Translations under genes and position numbers: made by a program
Part shown: positions 41,943 through 51,711 of the stretch, piece by piece
Position numbering within the stretch: the stretch's first letter is position 1
Layout of the letters: each line of letters opens with the position of its first letter
Notes under the pieces: model-generated
Database searches by the model: none
What the model was told of the DNA's origin: nothing
The model's input: only the letters and a program-made list of their open reading frames with translations
Source: an uncultured Gemmatimonadales bacterium
GTDB taxonomy: Bacteria; Gemmatimonadota; Gemmatimonadetes; JACCXV01; JAHWKZ01
Length of the DNA stretch: 64,000 nt
Direction: 5' to 3'
Assembly (NCBI GenBank): GCA_947259315.1
Contig: CAMYLR010000008.1
Coordinates: 1-64,000, forward strand

Positions 41943-43535
41943 TTAGCCGACCGGGGATTCGACCTCTCGAACCAGTACCGTATCGCGCTGCTGGGCGGGA
42001 TCGGTCTCGGGGTAGGTGAGCGTATGATGGAGGCCACGACTCTCATGACGCCGGCGCGCCGATTCCACGATCAGCTGGGCAACCTGGAACAAGTTCACCG
42101 TCTCTCCCATTTCCGGGACCGCAGAAAAGCTCGGTACACGACGTCCTAGTTCCTCCAGCTGACCCGCGGCTCGTGCCAACCCGTCGTCATCCCTGACGAT
42201 ACCGGCCCCATCCCACAAGATCTTGCCGATCTCCGTCCGTAACTCAACCGCCGAGTTCTCGACCGGTGGCGTCGGTGCCATGATCGGTGGCTCTTCCGCA
42301 CCCGGGCTACGCTCAGCCAGTAGATCCTGGGTTACCTCGGCCGCCCGCTCACCGAATACGACCGCCTCCAAGAGAGAATTCGATGCCAGCCGGTTGGCGC
42401 CGTGCACCCCTGTGCACGCCACCTCACCCACGGCGAGAAGAGCATGAATTGCGGTACGCCCCCAATGATCGGTCTGAATCCCCCCACACAAGTAATGCGC
42501 GGCTGGAACGACCGGGAGCATATCCTCCGGCGGGTCGAACCCTCGCTCCCGACAGGTAGCGAGGATGTTCGGGAATCGTTCCTCGAACCGCTCGCGCGAG
42601 ATCGGGCTGCAATCCAGCCAAACATGGCTCGCCCCGGTGTTGCGCATCTCGGCGTCGATGGCTCGTGCCACCTCGTCTCTGGGCGCCAACTCGGCCGTGC
42701 CGTGATTTTGCATGAACGGCTGCCGGTCGAGATTGCGTAGGATCGCCCCCTCGCCTCGAACCGTCTCGCTGATCAGAAACGGCCTTCCCTCAACGGGATA
42801 CAGCCCTGTCGGGTGAAACTGGATGAACTCCATGTTGGCGATCGCCGCGCCAGCTCGATACGCCATTGCAATGCCGTCGCCGGTGGCGATCGATGGGTTG
42901 GTCGTAAAGCGATACGCCTGACCGCACCCACCGGTGGCCACATAGGTCACACGGGCGTGGACAGCCACTAACTCCCCTCCGTGGCGATCGACGACCACCG
43001 CGCCCGCGCAGCGCGGGCCGCGGTCCGACTCCACCACCCACAGGTCGAGGGCGAAATAGTGCTCGTGAATCCGTACACCTGCACGGTCTGCGGCATCGAG
43101 AAGCCCGGCCTCAATCGCTCGCCCGGTGAGATCATCTGCGCGCACGATTCGTCGCGCTGAGTGGCCACCTTCCCGAGCTAGCGAAAGCTCTTTTGGATCG
43201 TCCGTCGAGTAGCTAAAGCGAACTCCGTAGTCTATGAGCTCGCGTACTCTCGCAGGGCCTTCCTCGACCAGAAGGCGCACCGCATCCACGTCGCACAAGC
43301 CGTCACCGGCCTGCAACGTATCAGCGATGTGCGCATCAAATGAGTCGGTCGGGTCCATGACCGCAGCGATGCCCCCCTGCGCGTAGTTCGTGTTCGCCTC
43401 GGAGTCTTCCTTCTTCGTGATTACCGTTACAGTCCCGTACGCCGCGGCTTTGATGGCATACGAAAGACCGGCGATGCCGCTACCGAGAACCAGAACGTCA
43501 GTCTCCACAACTCGGTCCGTCGCGCGAGTGCTCAT
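41943..43535 (-). CDS. nadB: L-aspartate oxidase
   Basis: A 530-residue flavoprotein of the succinate dehydrogenase/fumarate reductase family that oxidises L-aspartate to iminoaspartate for NAD synthesis. The FAD motif VLGSGIAGLSYAIKAA is at the N-terminus; TNYAQGGIAAVMDPTDS, EFIQFHPTGLYP near residue 240, HYLCGGIQTDHWGRT near 350 and GVHGANRLASNSLLEAVVFG are typical. No nadA or nadC is nearby; it is inserted in an outer-membrane gene run, overlapping lpxK by 4 nt. Confidence 0.95.
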   Translation of the reverse strand: MSTRATDRVVETDVLVLGSGIAGLSYAIKAAAYGTVTVITKKEDSEANTNYAQGGIAAVMDPTDSFDAHIADTLQAGDGLCDVDAVRLLVEEGPARVRELIDYGVRFSYSTDDPKELSLAREGGHSARRIVRADDLTGRAIEAGLLDAADRAGVRIHEHYFALDLWVVESDRGPRCAGAVVVDRHGGELVAVHARVTYVATGGCGQAYRFTTNPSIATGDGIAMAYRAGAAIANMEFIQFHPTGLYPVEGRPFLISETVRGEGAILRNLDRQPFMQNHGTAELAPRDEVARAIDAEMRNTGASHVWLDCSPISRERFEERFPNILATCRERGFDPPEDMLPVVPAAHYLCGGIQTDHWGRTAIHALLAVGEVACTGVHGANRLASNSLLEAVVFGERAAEVTQDLLAERSPGAEEPPIMAPTPPVENSAVELRTEIGKILWDGAGIVRDDDGLARAAGQLEELGRRVPSFSAVPEMGETVNLFQVAQLIVESARRRHESRGLHHTLTYPETDPAQQRDTVLVREVESPVG

Positions 43536-44680
43536 CGGGGGCTCGAAACCAACACGTCTGAAACGAGCTCGGTCAACAATCCGGCCTCTGAGGGTTGCAA
43601 GCGTCGCCGAAGAACGCCGACCGGCCGATCATTGAACCACTCGGCCTGACACTTGATAGCATCTTTCTCTGTGGCCACGAATGGCACGTTGGGGTGCTTA
43701 GCCACGAGTGCGGTTATTTCGCGCTGAGAGAAGCGGTAGTGATCAGGGAAAGCGATCACCTTTGTCGGGGACCAACCGGCTTCCTCGGCAAATCGAACGA
43801 CCGAGGCCGGATCCGCCACGCCCGCGATGACGGTGACCCTGCGATCGTCGACCTCAAACCGTACCGGGCTCCCGGTCAACCATCCGGCCAAATCAACGGT
43901 CCCTGCATCTCGCCACTGGGCCACCGTTCCGGGTATGTGCTCCCACCACGACGCGAGCGCTCGGCCGATCGACCCCGCCGGCCAAGTGCGTGATCGAGGA
44001 TCGACACCGCTGACCACCCAGGCCCCGCTGGGCGGCTGCCATGATGATCGTTGGCGGAGCGGCCCCGAGGGCAAACACTTGGCCGGTGCCATCAAATCTC
44101 GGGTAGTAAATGCGATCAGGTCCAGCTGGCGGGCGACCTTCCGATGTTGCAGCCCGTCATCGAGCAGAAACAGGTCAACGTCGGTCACAGCTAAAACCGC
44201 TCGAGCGGCAGCCGAGCGATCCGCGCCCACGCCAACCCACGCGCCGGCTCTCGCCAGCAACGCCGGTTCATCTCCGACCGCAGCGACGTCCACCGATGCC
44301 GCCGCGGGCGCTATCACCGTTGTGTCGTTGGCGCTGCGTCCGTATCCGCGTGAAAGCACCGCCACCCGCGTTCCGCTCGGTACCCCTTCGGTGATCAACC
44401 AATGGACCAGCGATGTCTTTCCGCCACCGCCAATAGTGACATTCCCGATGCTTATCGTAGGGGCACCCAGATGGATCGCGCTCGCGTCACGTCTCAGGCG
44501 ACGATCGGCGACGATAGCCCAACCGGAAGCGATCGGAGCCGCCAGCCCGCGAAACGCAGCACTCAACGCGCCACCGTTGCCGTAGACGGTCCGACGTGCC
44601 CAACCATACGCGGCCGCGCGCTCGACGACCGTTGACCCGCCGCTTGCGTGGGGGTCCGATCGCTCTGCTCTAGCGATCAT
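43532..44680 (-). CDS. lpxK: Tetraacyldisaccharide 4'-kinase
   Basis: A 382-residue membrane-associated kinase that phosphorylates the 4' position of the lipid A disaccharide. An N-terminal helix precedes the P-loop SIGNVTIGGGGKTSLVHWL near residue 80; SRGYGRS, GDEPALLAR and LLDDGLQHRKVARQLDLI near 175 (Walker-B-like DDGLQH) are family motifs; VATEKDAIK is near 330. It overlaps both neighbours by 4 nt. Confidence 0.93.
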   Translation of the reverse strand: MIARAERSDPHASGGSTVVERAAAYGWARRTVYGNGGALSAAFRGLAAPIASGWAIVADRRLRRDASAIHLGAPTISIGNVTIGGGGKTSLVHWLITEGVPSGTRVAVLSRGYGRSANDTTVIAPAAASVDVAAVGDEPALLARAGAWVGVGADRSAAARAVLAVTDVDLFLLDDGLQHRKVARQLDLIAFTTRDLMAPAKCLPSGPLRQRSSWQPPSGAWVVSGVDPRSRTWPAGSIGRALASWWEHIPGTVAQWRDAGTVDLAGWLTGSPVRFEVDDRRVTVIAGVADPASVVRFAEEAGWSPTKVIAFPDHYRFSQREITALVAKHPNVPFVATEKDAIKCQAEWFNDRPVGVLRRRLQPSEAGLLTELVSDVLVSSPR

Positions 44681-45378
44681 CCCGAAAGGGTCGCTCGACG
44701 CCGCCGCTCCACTCGGCGCGGCTGCTCGGTGAGCTCGCTCTCAAGCTGCCTATGGAGGATGCACAACCGTTTCCCCAGCTCCTGACTCGCGCTCGCGATC
44801 AGTCGCTCGTCGGCAGCCTTCGCAATCCACACCGCAGATCCGTAGCGGATCTTCACCCGAGCCCCGGGCCACGGTATCTCAAACCGATCCCACGACTCCA
44901 CTCGCTTACAGGGCCGAGCGGCGGCGGCAACTGGCACCAGCGCGTGGCCGGTTCTGCGCGCGAGCGCAACGGCACCGGGCAACACGCTATGAATGTCCGT
45001 ATGAGCGTCGGGGGTAATCGCCAAGTCCCCTCCGGCAGCTGCGTGACGCATCATAGCGCGAAACCCAGCCACCGGTGTCCGGCGCCGGGAGCCGCGAATC
45101 GGGACATATCCGAGCGGGTCAACGATTTTGGCTGCCATTACGCCATCTGGGTGACTGGATACCAGCACGCCGACCTCTTTGCCGGCGTGGAGAGCTGCCA
45201 GCTCCAGCATCCGCCCATGCCAGAAGCAAAAGATGACGCCGCAGTGCTCGTCTCGCACCGCTTGGAGGTGTTCGAGACCCGTCACGTCTGCGCGCCATGT
45301 GCTGGACAGCGCCTTCACGAACCGAGCTACGAGCCAACCACTATTACTGGCGAGAAACCGAAGACGAGGACGGCTCAC
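44677..45378 (-). CDS. DUF374-family lysophospholipid/lipid A acyltransferase
   Basis: A 233-residue protein with the domain architecture of DUF374 acyltransferases, relatives of LpxL-like lipid A acyltransferases. FCFWHGRMLELAAL carries the catalytic H-x4-E-like motif (HGRMLE) near residue 50; SSHPDGVMAAKIV, IRGSRRRTPVAGFRAM and ITPDAHTDIHSVLPGAVALARRTG follow. I choose GTG 45378 because it overlaps the stop of the small gene upstream as GTGA; the ATG at 45438 would overlap that gene by 60 nt. Sitting between lpxA and lpxK, it probably adds a secondary acyl chain to lipid A. Confidence 0.85.
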   Translation of the reverse strand: MSRPRLRFLASNSGWLVARFVKALSSTWRADVTGLEHLQAVRDEHCGVIFCFWHGRMLELAALHAGKEVGVLVSSHPDGVMAAKIVDPLGYVPIRGSRRRTPVAGFRAMMRHAAAGGDLAITPDAHTDIHSVLPGAVALARRTGHALVPVAAAARPCKRVESWDRFEIPWPGARVKIRYGSAVWIAKAADERLIASASQELGKRLCILHRQLESELTEQPRRVERRRRATLSG

Positions 45379-45509
45379 TGGATCCTCCCGAGCATCCAAG
45401 TGGCGAGGATTACCGCGGCAAGTACGACCACCATCCACCGCGTTCTCACTCGCCTAGGTCTGTGTGGCGAGACGGCCTGGCGCTCCTTCCAGGCCTTGAT
45501 GAGGACCAT
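45375..45509 (-). CDS. Small single-pass membrane protein between lpxA and the DUF374 gene
   Basis: A 44-residue open frame, too short for ordinary gene finding. It starts MVLIKAWKERQA one base after the lpxA stop and ends with TGA overlapping the acyltransferase GTG (GTGA), so spacing on both sides is that of a true operon gene. The first 24 residues are strongly basic (RPRRVRTR) and are followed by one hydrophobic segment (MVVVLAAVILATWML, residues 26-40), giving a predicted N-in single-pass protein. No family recognised. It occupies the place where many genomes have lpxB. Confidence 0.65.
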   Translation of the reverse strand: MVLIKAWKERQAVSPHRPRRVRTRWMVVVLAAVILATWMLGRIQ

Positions 45510-45510
45510 C

Positions 45511-46296
45511 CTAGACTGTTACTCCCCGCTCGCTCTCACTTATAAACGTGATAAAGCGGACAATCTCCGGGTACGGATGAAGCTCGTCCTTGGCTCGAGC
45601 AAGCGCCTGCGTGATGTTGAGCTTGGAGTTGAAGAAAAGCCGGTAGGCTCGCTTGAGCTCACTCTTGACGTTCTCTGGGAAACCCCTTCGGTCCAGGCCG
45701 ACTGAGTTGAGCCCAAACAGTGCCGCTGGATCACCTGCCGCCTTGACGTATGGTGGAACATCCTTCTGGATGCGAGAGCAGCCGCCGATAAAAGCATGCG
45801 CGCCGATACGGACGAATTGATGCACCGGTGTCATCCCACCGATGATGGCGTTTTCGTCGACGCTGACGTGTCCCGCCAGGTTCACCGCATTTGACAGGAT
45901 GACGCCGTCGCCGACCAGGCAATCGTGCGCTACATGGACGTACGCCATGAGCAAACACGCGTCACCGATGCTCGTGTACCCCTGGGCAAGTGTACCGCGG
46001 TTCACCGTCGCGTACTCGCGAATCACTGTGCCGTCGCCGATCACGCACGTGGTCGGCTCGCCCTGGTACTTCAGATCTTGAGGATCGCTCCCCACGACGG
46101 CCCCGTAGTGGATCTTGCACCGTTCCCCGATCGTAGTGTCACGCTCGATGACCGCGTGTGCCGCTATGCGTGTGCCAGCGCCGATCGTCACGCCAGGACC
46201 GATGATCGCATACGGGCCGACGGAAACATCGGCACCGATCTGTGCCCCTTCGTCGACGATCGCAGTCGTGTGGATGCTCTCCGTGATCGACTTCAT
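45511..46296 (-). CDS. lpxA: UDP-N-acetylglucosamine acyltransferase
   Basis: A 261-residue left-handed beta-helix acyltransferase catalysing the first step of lipid A synthesis. Many hexapeptide repeats (for example IGADVSVGPYAIIGPG) fill residues 12-190; the catalytic histidine lies in YVHVAHDCLVGD near 120, and HQFVRIGAHAFIGG is family-specific. The start MKSITESIHTTAIV (46296) overlaps the lpxC/fabZ stop by ATGA; the longer frame to 46374 is not needed. Confidence 0.96.
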   Translation of the reverse strand: MKSITESIHTTAIVDEGAQIGADVSVGPYAIIGPGVTIGAGTRIAAHAVIERDTTIGERCKIHYGAVVGSDPQDLKYQGEPTTCVIGDGTVIREYATVNRGTLAQGYTSIGDACLLMAYVHVAHDCLVGDGVILSNAVNLAGHVSVDENAIIGGMTPVHQFVRIGAHAFIGGCSRIQKDVPPYVKAAGDPAALFGLNSVGLDRRGFPENVKSELKRAYRLFFNSKLNITQALARAKDELHPYPEIVRFITFISESERGVTV

Positions 46297-47645
46297 TTTT
46301 CGACCAATGTTGCCATCAGATCCGCTTCGGCTACAACGGTACCGTCGACGCGAGCCAAACCACGCATCTTGCAATGCGCGCCTCGCCGTCGCACCATCTC
46401 GAGTTCGCAGACCAGCTGATCCCCAGGTCGAACCGGATGTCTGAACCTGACGTTGTCTAAGCCGGTGAAGTAGACGACCTTTTCCTCGCCTGCATCTACC
46501 GAACTCATCAAAAGCAAACCGCCAACTTGGCCCATGGCCTCGACGATCAGCACCCCCGGCATCACCGGATGACCCGGGAAATGACCCTGGAAGAACGGCT
46601 CGCTTATCGTCACGTTCTTGATGCCGACGACGCGTTCTCCGTCTTCCATCTCGATGACTCGATCAACGAGCAGGAACGGATAGCGATGTGGGATCGTGTC
46701 CAGGATCTGTGACACGTCGAGCACGGTCTTCGAAGGCTGATGCTCCGAGACCGCTACTTCTGACTGCCTACCGACATGCGGGCTCGCGTTGTTGCCGTTC
46801 TCGCCGGCCATTCGTCGCTTTAGGATCTGCACCAGCGCCAGGTGGGTCCGGTGGCCGGACCTATGAGCGATAATGTGAGCCTGAATGTCGACGTTTAGAA
46901 CTTTCAAATCGCCGAGCAAATCCAGGATCTTGTGACGGACCAGCTCGGTTGGGAATCGGAGTCGTTCTTCACTCAGGATCTCGTCGTCACCGATCACGAT
47001 CGCATTGCGGAGATTGCCACCGCGAATTAGACCAGCTTCTCTCAGCTGTTCGATCTCGCCCAGGAACCCGAATGTCCGAGCGGGCGCGATTTCTTTTTCA
47101 AACGTGTCCGGCGTGATCTCAAACGACTCGAACTGATGTTGGACTAGCGGGTGATCAAAATCGATCGAGAATGAGACTTGTAACCGATCCGAGGGCAGCA
47201 GGGTAATCTCGACACCACCGTCCTCATAGAAGATCGGTTCCTCGACACGATAACGCTTGCGCTCCGCGTCGAGCTCCGTGAGTCCCGCCTCTTGCAACGC
47301 CTTCCAAAACGGCAAGCTGGATCCGTCTCCTACAGGTGGCTCACTGGAATCGAGTTCAATCCGCAGATTGTCTATGCCTCGCACCGCAAGCGCAGCAAGG
47401 ACGTGCTCGATCGTGTGGACTTTGCTACCGTCGATCCCAATCGACGTCCCTCGTTCCACGCCAATTACGTGGTCGGGCTCCACGACGATCTCCGGATGCC
47501 CTTCCAGATCGATGCGAACAAACCGGATACCAGTGTTCGCCTCCGCGGGAAGAAACGTCATGTGACACTGATTCCCGGTGTGGAGTCCAACTCCGCTATA
47601 GGTCACAGGACGCGCAATGGTGAGTTGCCGCTCGTTACTCGTCAT
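46293..47645 (-). CDS. lpxC/fabZ: Fused LpxC deacetylase and FabZ dehydratase
   Basis: A 450-residue bifunctional protein. Residues 1-290 are LpxC, the zinc deacetylase committing to lipid A: TYSGVGLHTGNQC, the zinc ligand in VHTIEHVLAAL near 78, and LDLLGDLKVLN...HIIAHRSGHRTHL near 240-265 with the other ligands. Residues 310-450 are FabZ: LDTIPHRYPFLLVDRV, EPFFQGHFPGHPVMPGVLIVEAMGQ (catalytic His and Glu) and DNVRFRHPVRPGDQL. The same fusion is known in Bacteroidetes and Gemmatimonadota. Overlaps lpxA by 4 nt. Confidence 0.95.
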   Translation of the reverse strand: MTSNERQLTIARPVTYSGVGLHTGNQCHMTFLPAEANTGIRFVRIDLEGHPEIVVEPDHVIGVERGTSIGIDGSKVHTIEHVLAALAVRGIDNLRIELDSSEPPVGDGSSLPFWKALQEAGLTELDAERKRYRVEEPIFYEDGGVEITLLPSDRLQVSFSIDFDHPLVQHQFESFEITPDTFEKEIAPARTFGFLGEIEQLREAGLIRGGNLRNAIVIGDDEILSEERLRFPTELVRHKILDLLGDLKVLNVDIQAHIIAHRSGHRTHLALVQILKRRMAGENGNNASPHVGRQSEVAVSEHQPSKTVLDVSQILDTIPHRYPFLLVDRVIEMEDGERVVGIKNVTISEPFFQGHFPGHPVMPGVLIVEAMGQVGGLLLMSSVDAGEEKVVYFTGLDNVRFRHPVRPGDQLVCELEMVRRRGAHCKMRGLARVDGTVVAEADLMATLVEK

Positions 47646-47673
47646 ATCGTTTTCGTGAGTTACCGGAGGTCCT

Positions 47674-48696
47674 CTAAGATTTGGATCTCACCCTGCGCTC
47701 CAACGCCTTGACACGCTGGAACAGCTCGGGGAGTCGGGAGAAAAGCGCGTGTGCGCGCATTTGTTCTCGATGAGATCGCGCCGGATAGCCTGAGTACTCG
47801 GCGTCTGCTGGGATGTCGCCAATCACCCCTCCCTGAGCGCCAACCCTGGCGCGGGCACCGATCTTCACGTGGCCTACGATCCCTACCTGACCCGCTAACA
47901 TAGCGCTCTCGCCCACCTCTGTGCTGCCTGCGATACCGACTTGAGCAACTATGACAGCGTTTTTACCTATTTGAACATTATGAGCAATGTGGACCAGGTT
48001 GTCAATCTTGACCCCAGACTCGATGATCGTCTCTCCGGCCGACCCACGATCGATCGTGACGTTGGCACCAATCTCGACGTCATCGCCGATCGACAAACCT
48101 CCCCGCTGGGGAACCTTGTAGTGCTGTCCGAGCTTGTCGGTCGCATAGCCGAAACCGTCGGAGCCTAGCACAGCCCCGCTCTGAACGATGCAGCTTTTTC
48201 CGAGGTGGGTACCCCGATGCACCGTCACACGCGAGAAGAGTTGACTATTGTCGCCGATCTCGGTGCCCTCTTCGATGACGCAGAGCGGACCGATCACAAC
48301 GCCTGATCCCACTACCACGCCTGGGCCGATGATGCAGCCAGCGCCAATCGAGACGTCGTCCGGCAGTGTCGTCGCTGAATCCACGATCGCCGATTCATGA
48401 ACACCAAACTCGACCGCAGGCGGGGGTAGCAACAGATCCACGGCGCGTGCGAATGACAGATAGGGGTTTTCGCTTCGCAGCACATTCTGGCCATTGGCCT
48501 GATAATCCTCGTCAACGACCAGCGCTCCGGCGGACGATGCCAGAGCTGCTTCCAAGTACTTGGGGTTTGCGAGGAAGGAGAGGTCTTCCGGGCCGGCCCC
48601 ATCTAGCGGGGCGACACCGCTGACCTCGACCAGAGGGTCACCATCCAGTCGGGCGTCGATCGCCCTCGCCAGCTCACCTAGCGAGTACGATGGCAT
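47674..48696 (-). CDS. lpxD: UDP-3-O-acylglucosamine N-acyltransferase
   Basis: A 340-residue trimeric acyltransferase for the third step of lipid A synthesis. The N-terminal uridine-binding domain (LGELARAIDARLDGDPLVEVSGVAPL) precedes a left-handed beta-helix of hexapeptide repeats from about residue 105 to 300; the catalytic histidine lies in NLVHIAHNVQIG near 235. A short C-terminal helix closes the protein. It sits between skp (30 nt) and lpxC/fabZ (28 nt). Confidence 0.95.
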   Translation of the reverse strand: MPSYSLGELARAIDARLDGDPLVEVSGVAPLDGAGPEDLSFLANPKYLEAALASSAGALVVDEDYQANGQNVLRSENPYLSFARAVDLLLPPPAVEFGVHESAIVDSATTLPDDVSIGAGCIIGPGVVVGSGVVIGPLCVIEEGTEIGDNSQLFSRVTVHRGTHLGKSCIVQSGAVLGSDGFGYATDKLGQHYKVPQRGGLSIGDDVEIGANVTIDRGSAGETIIESGVKIDNLVHIAHNVQIGKNAVIVAQVGIAGSTEVGESAMLAGQVGIVGHVKIGARARVGAQGGVIGDIPADAEYSGYPARSHREQMRAHALFSRLPELFQRVKALERRVRSKS

Positions 48697-48726
48697 GCGA
48701 CCTCCAGGTCAACCGGTGGAGTTTCG

Positions 48727-49275
48727 TTAGTTCGAAGACGGTGCAACAGGCTCCGAAGCCCGGAGCTTCTGAATGACCTCCTCGGTGATGTTGAGCGCTG
48801 GGTCTCCGGCGACTAGGGCGCCGTCGTTCAGATCGAATATCAACGAGTATTGCCCCTCTCGCCTGGTCTGATCGATTACTCGATTCACACGCTCAATAAT
48901 CGGTTGCATGAGTTCGGCTTGACGTGTTCCAGCCTCCCCTTCAGGCCCGAACTTGCTCTGGAAATACTCCTGCATCTCACGCTCGAGTCTGAGCATCTCT
49001 TCTTGACGCTCGGTCTTTTTCTCGGGCGACAGAATCACCTCCTGCCGCTTGTATTCCTCGAACAGCTCTTGCAGCTCAGTCTGTCTCTGAGCCAGCGAAT
49101 CGCGCCACTCATTAGCGGTTCGATTGAACTCCTCATTGGCCTCCGTGTAGCCGGGCGCTTGCTTGATGACCGCATCCGAGTCCACGTAGGCGATTTTTAA
49201 CTCGCCATCCTGCGCCAGCGCGACACCGGGTAGAACAGCCAGCAAGAGAGCCGCGACAACGATCCTTCCGGACAT
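48727..49275 (-). CDS. skp: Periplasmic chaperone Skp/OmpH
   Basis: A 182-residue exported protein. The start at 49275 (MSGRIVVAALLLAVLPGVALAQ) gives a good signal peptide with cleavage after VALA and has GGAGG upstream. The mature part begins with IAYVDSDAVIKQAPGY and continues as a long charged coiled coil, like the tentacles of Skp, which holds unfolded outer-membrane proteins for BamA. It follows bamA directly, the usual order. Confidence 0.88.
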   Translation of the reverse strand: MSGRIVVAALLLAVLPGVALAQDGELKIAYVDSDAVIKQAPGYTEANEEFNRTANEWRDSLAQRQTELQELFEEYKRQEVILSPEKKTERQEEMLRLEREMQEYFQSKFGPEGEAGTRQAELMQPIIERVNRVIDQTRREGQYSLIFDLNDGALVAGDPALNITEEVIQKLRASEPVAPSSN

Positions 49276-49365
49276 GATGGATTCCCTCCTCATAGGTATT
49301 GTCACCAGCCAGATAATTTAGCTCGTACGCCCCAAATCTGCTGCCTGACACGCGGGACCCAGGAC

Positions 49366-51711
49366 TCAGCGCTGCAGCATGCCAAACCGGAAATGCAACT
49401 CCCACCCCGGATCCGGGTTACCCAAGACGTCCCGCCGATCAAACCCATACCCATAGTCGAGCCCCAACGGTCCAACCCCGGGTAGCTCGACGGACACCCC
49501 AATACCCGCGCCACGCTTCAGGTCGGCAAACGTCATGTCACGAAACTCCCGGAACACGTCTCCAGCATCGTAGAAAACAGAGGCATATATCGTATCCGAG
49601 ATCTTGAAGAAGTGCTCAGCCGTCAGGAGCAGGAAGGCGTTTCCACGATCACTGCCGCAGGAATCACCCTCCGGCGAGCCTGAATTCAATAACCCAACGC
49701 AGTTATCCTGATAGCCACGAAGCCCTTCGGCGGGGAACTGCACCCCTCCCAAGACAAACTGCTCGGTGATCGGGACGAAGCCGGTGGCATTGATCCCCCC
49801 GGTCTTGAACTTCAGGTTTATCGTCGTCCGATCGTTGAACGTGGACGCAAACCAGGAGCTCTCGAACTCATACTTCTGGAACCCGACGTTCCCGCCCAGT
49901 GGTCCACCTGCCAAGTCGACATTTAGCGCGTGCCGGGCACCTTGAATAGGGTGGCGGCGAGGGAGCCGGGTGTCTCGAACCAACCCGAGCGTGAGGCTCG
50001 ACTCGGTACGTGGGTACTCTTCTTCGAACGACTCGTTGGTGCCGGTTGTGTCTTCCAGGTCAACCCGCTGCCACTTGTAGCCGTAGAATACTCGTGACGC
50101 GTTGTCAAACGGCAGTGGCGTACCAAACCGGACGCTCGCACCAAGCGCGTCTTGACGAAAGGTCTGGTTTGTAAACCGGCGGTCGAAACTAAAGAACGAG
50201 GTCGAAAGAGAGGTTCGGGTACCCAGGAACACCGGTTCGGTGTACCCCAACTCGATATTCTGGTTACGGCTGCCGAACTCCCACCGGATGCGACCCACTT
50301 TTGCCTGCCCGAACAGGTTTGGCTGCTCGTAGCCGATAAACCCGGACAAACCAGTCCCCCCTCCCACGGCAGCGCCCAACGAGAGCGATCCCGTGCGGCG
50401 CTCTGTCAGCTCAAAGGACAGGTCGATGTCGCCCGTCTCTTGATCTACGACGCGTGTGGTCGGAATGATCCCGGGCTCGAAGAACCCAAGCCCTTCTAAC
50501 GCGAGCAGGCTATTGCGAACGTCGGTCCGGCGAAAACGTCCTCCCGGCTGGACGAAGAGTTGCCTTCGAATGACTGATTCGTGGGTTACGGTGTTGCCCT
50601 TGATCGACACGCGTTGCACGTGGGCCGGCGTGCCCTCGCGGATCTGCCAAGTGAGATCGACCACGGCGGTATCGGGGCGCACCCTGCGAATCGGTTGCAC
50701 CTGAGCGTAGATGAACCCGTCGTCGGCGTACAGGTTCAACAGGTCGGCCTGGGTCTGCTGAACCGCCTCGGTATCAAACACGCGACCTGACTCGACCTTG
50801 ACAAACCCCCGGAGGTCGGCTCGAGAGAAACGGGTGTTACCCTCGATCTCGATGTTGCCGGTTCGGTAGCGGGTACCTTCCTCGACGGTCGCAAAGAGTC
50901 GCATCTTGCCTTCGGTTTCGTCGACTTGCAGCGAGTCCGAGACTACCCGCATGTCCAGATACCCATGTCGCCCGTAGAATGATGGAAGCACTTGGCTCAG
51001 ATCGGCCCGCCATTTGGCCTCATCGAACTCGCCGTCCTTCCAAAACCAGAAGCCCTCTGGCTCTGTCTCGAGCTCTTTCCGCAGTTTCTTGTCGGAGAAC
51101 GCTTCGTTTCCGTCAAACTCGATCGTCTTGATCGCTACTTTCCGGCCTTCGTTGACGGTGACGGAGACCGCCGTCGAATCCGCGGCTGGCGCTTTAGCTT
51201 CTATTCTCACGTCGGCGAGATAGAAACCTCTGACCTGATACAACTCCCTTACGTCTAACTCTGCCTGGTGAACGCGACTGTCAACCAAGCGATCACCGGG
51301 TCGCAGTTTGAGCGCCTCCTCGACATCACGCTCACTCACTTCGTCCACGCCATCGAACGCCAGGGCGGTGACAACGGGCGCCTCTTCCACCCTCAGCACG
51401 AGAGTGACGCCTCCATCGGCCGGGCGCGTATCGATCTGGATGTCGTTGAAGAGATACGTCTTCCAAAGGGTACGGATCGCTTGCTGCATCACGCGCGGCG
51501 TGAGCAGCGCGTCACGTCGCAGTCCGGAAAGAGCGCCGACCCGCTGGGGATCGATCGTCTGTGTTCCCTCGACGACGATTTCCGATATCCGCACGCCAAC
51601 AGCTTGGGGATACGACGGCTGTGCGGCGAGCAGTATTGCGGCAACTACCAGGCTGAGGGGCAGCGCGAAGCGCGCTAGCGCGCGGGCGGGGGCAGCCCGC
51701 GACGCCGTCAA
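49366..51711 (-). CDS. bamA: Outer membrane protein assembly factor BamA
   Basis: A 781-residue Omp85 protein that inserts beta-barrel proteins into the outer membrane. The start is TTG 51711, overlapping the clpC stop as TTGA; no other start upstream of the signal peptide exists. A signal peptide ([19 protein letters not shown]) is followed by five POTRA domains (about residues 40-425, the first starting [16 protein letters not shown]), and a C-terminal barrel with [18 protein letters not shown] and the [10 protein letters not shown] region near the end. The barrel ends in [10 protein letters not shown]. Its translation appears coupled to the protease subunit gene clpC. Confidence 0.95.
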   Translation of the reverse strand: MTASRAAPARALARFALPLSLVVAAILLAAQPSYPQAVGVRISEIVVEGTQTIDPQRVGALSGLRRDALLTPRVMQQAIRTLWKTYLFNDIQIDTRPADGGVTLVLRVEEAPVVTALAFDGVDEVSERDVEEALKLRPGDRLVDSRVHQAELDVRELYQVRGFYLADVRIEAKAPAADSTAVSVTVNEGRKVAIKTIEFDGNEAFSDKKLRKELETEPEGFWFWKDGEFDEAKWRADLSQVLPSFYGRHGYLDMRVVSDSLQVDETEGKMRLFATVEEGTRYRTGNIEIEGNTRFSRADLRGFVKVESGRVFDTEAVQQTQADLLNLYADDGFIYAQVQPIRRVRPDTAVVDLTWQIREGTPAHVQRVSIKGNTVTHESVIRRQLFVQPGGRFRRTDVRNSLLALEGLGFFEPGIIPTTRVVDQETGDIDLSFELTERRTGSLSLGAAVGGGTGLSGFIGYEQPNLFGQAKVGRIRWEFGSRNQNIELGYTEPVFLGTRTSLSTSFFSFDRRFTNQTFRQDALGASVRFGTPLPFDNASRVFYGYKWQRVDLEDTTGTNESFEEEYPRTESSLTLGLVRDTRLPRRHPIQGARHALNVDLAGGPLGGNVGFQKYEFESSWFASTFNDRTTINLKFKTGGINATGFVPITEQFVLGGVQFPAEGLRGYQDNCVGLLNSGSPEGDSCGSDRGNAFLLLTAEHFFKISDTIYASVFYDAGDVFREFRDMTFADLKRGAGIGVSVELPGVGPLGLDYGYGFDRRDVLGNPDPGWELHFRFGMLQR

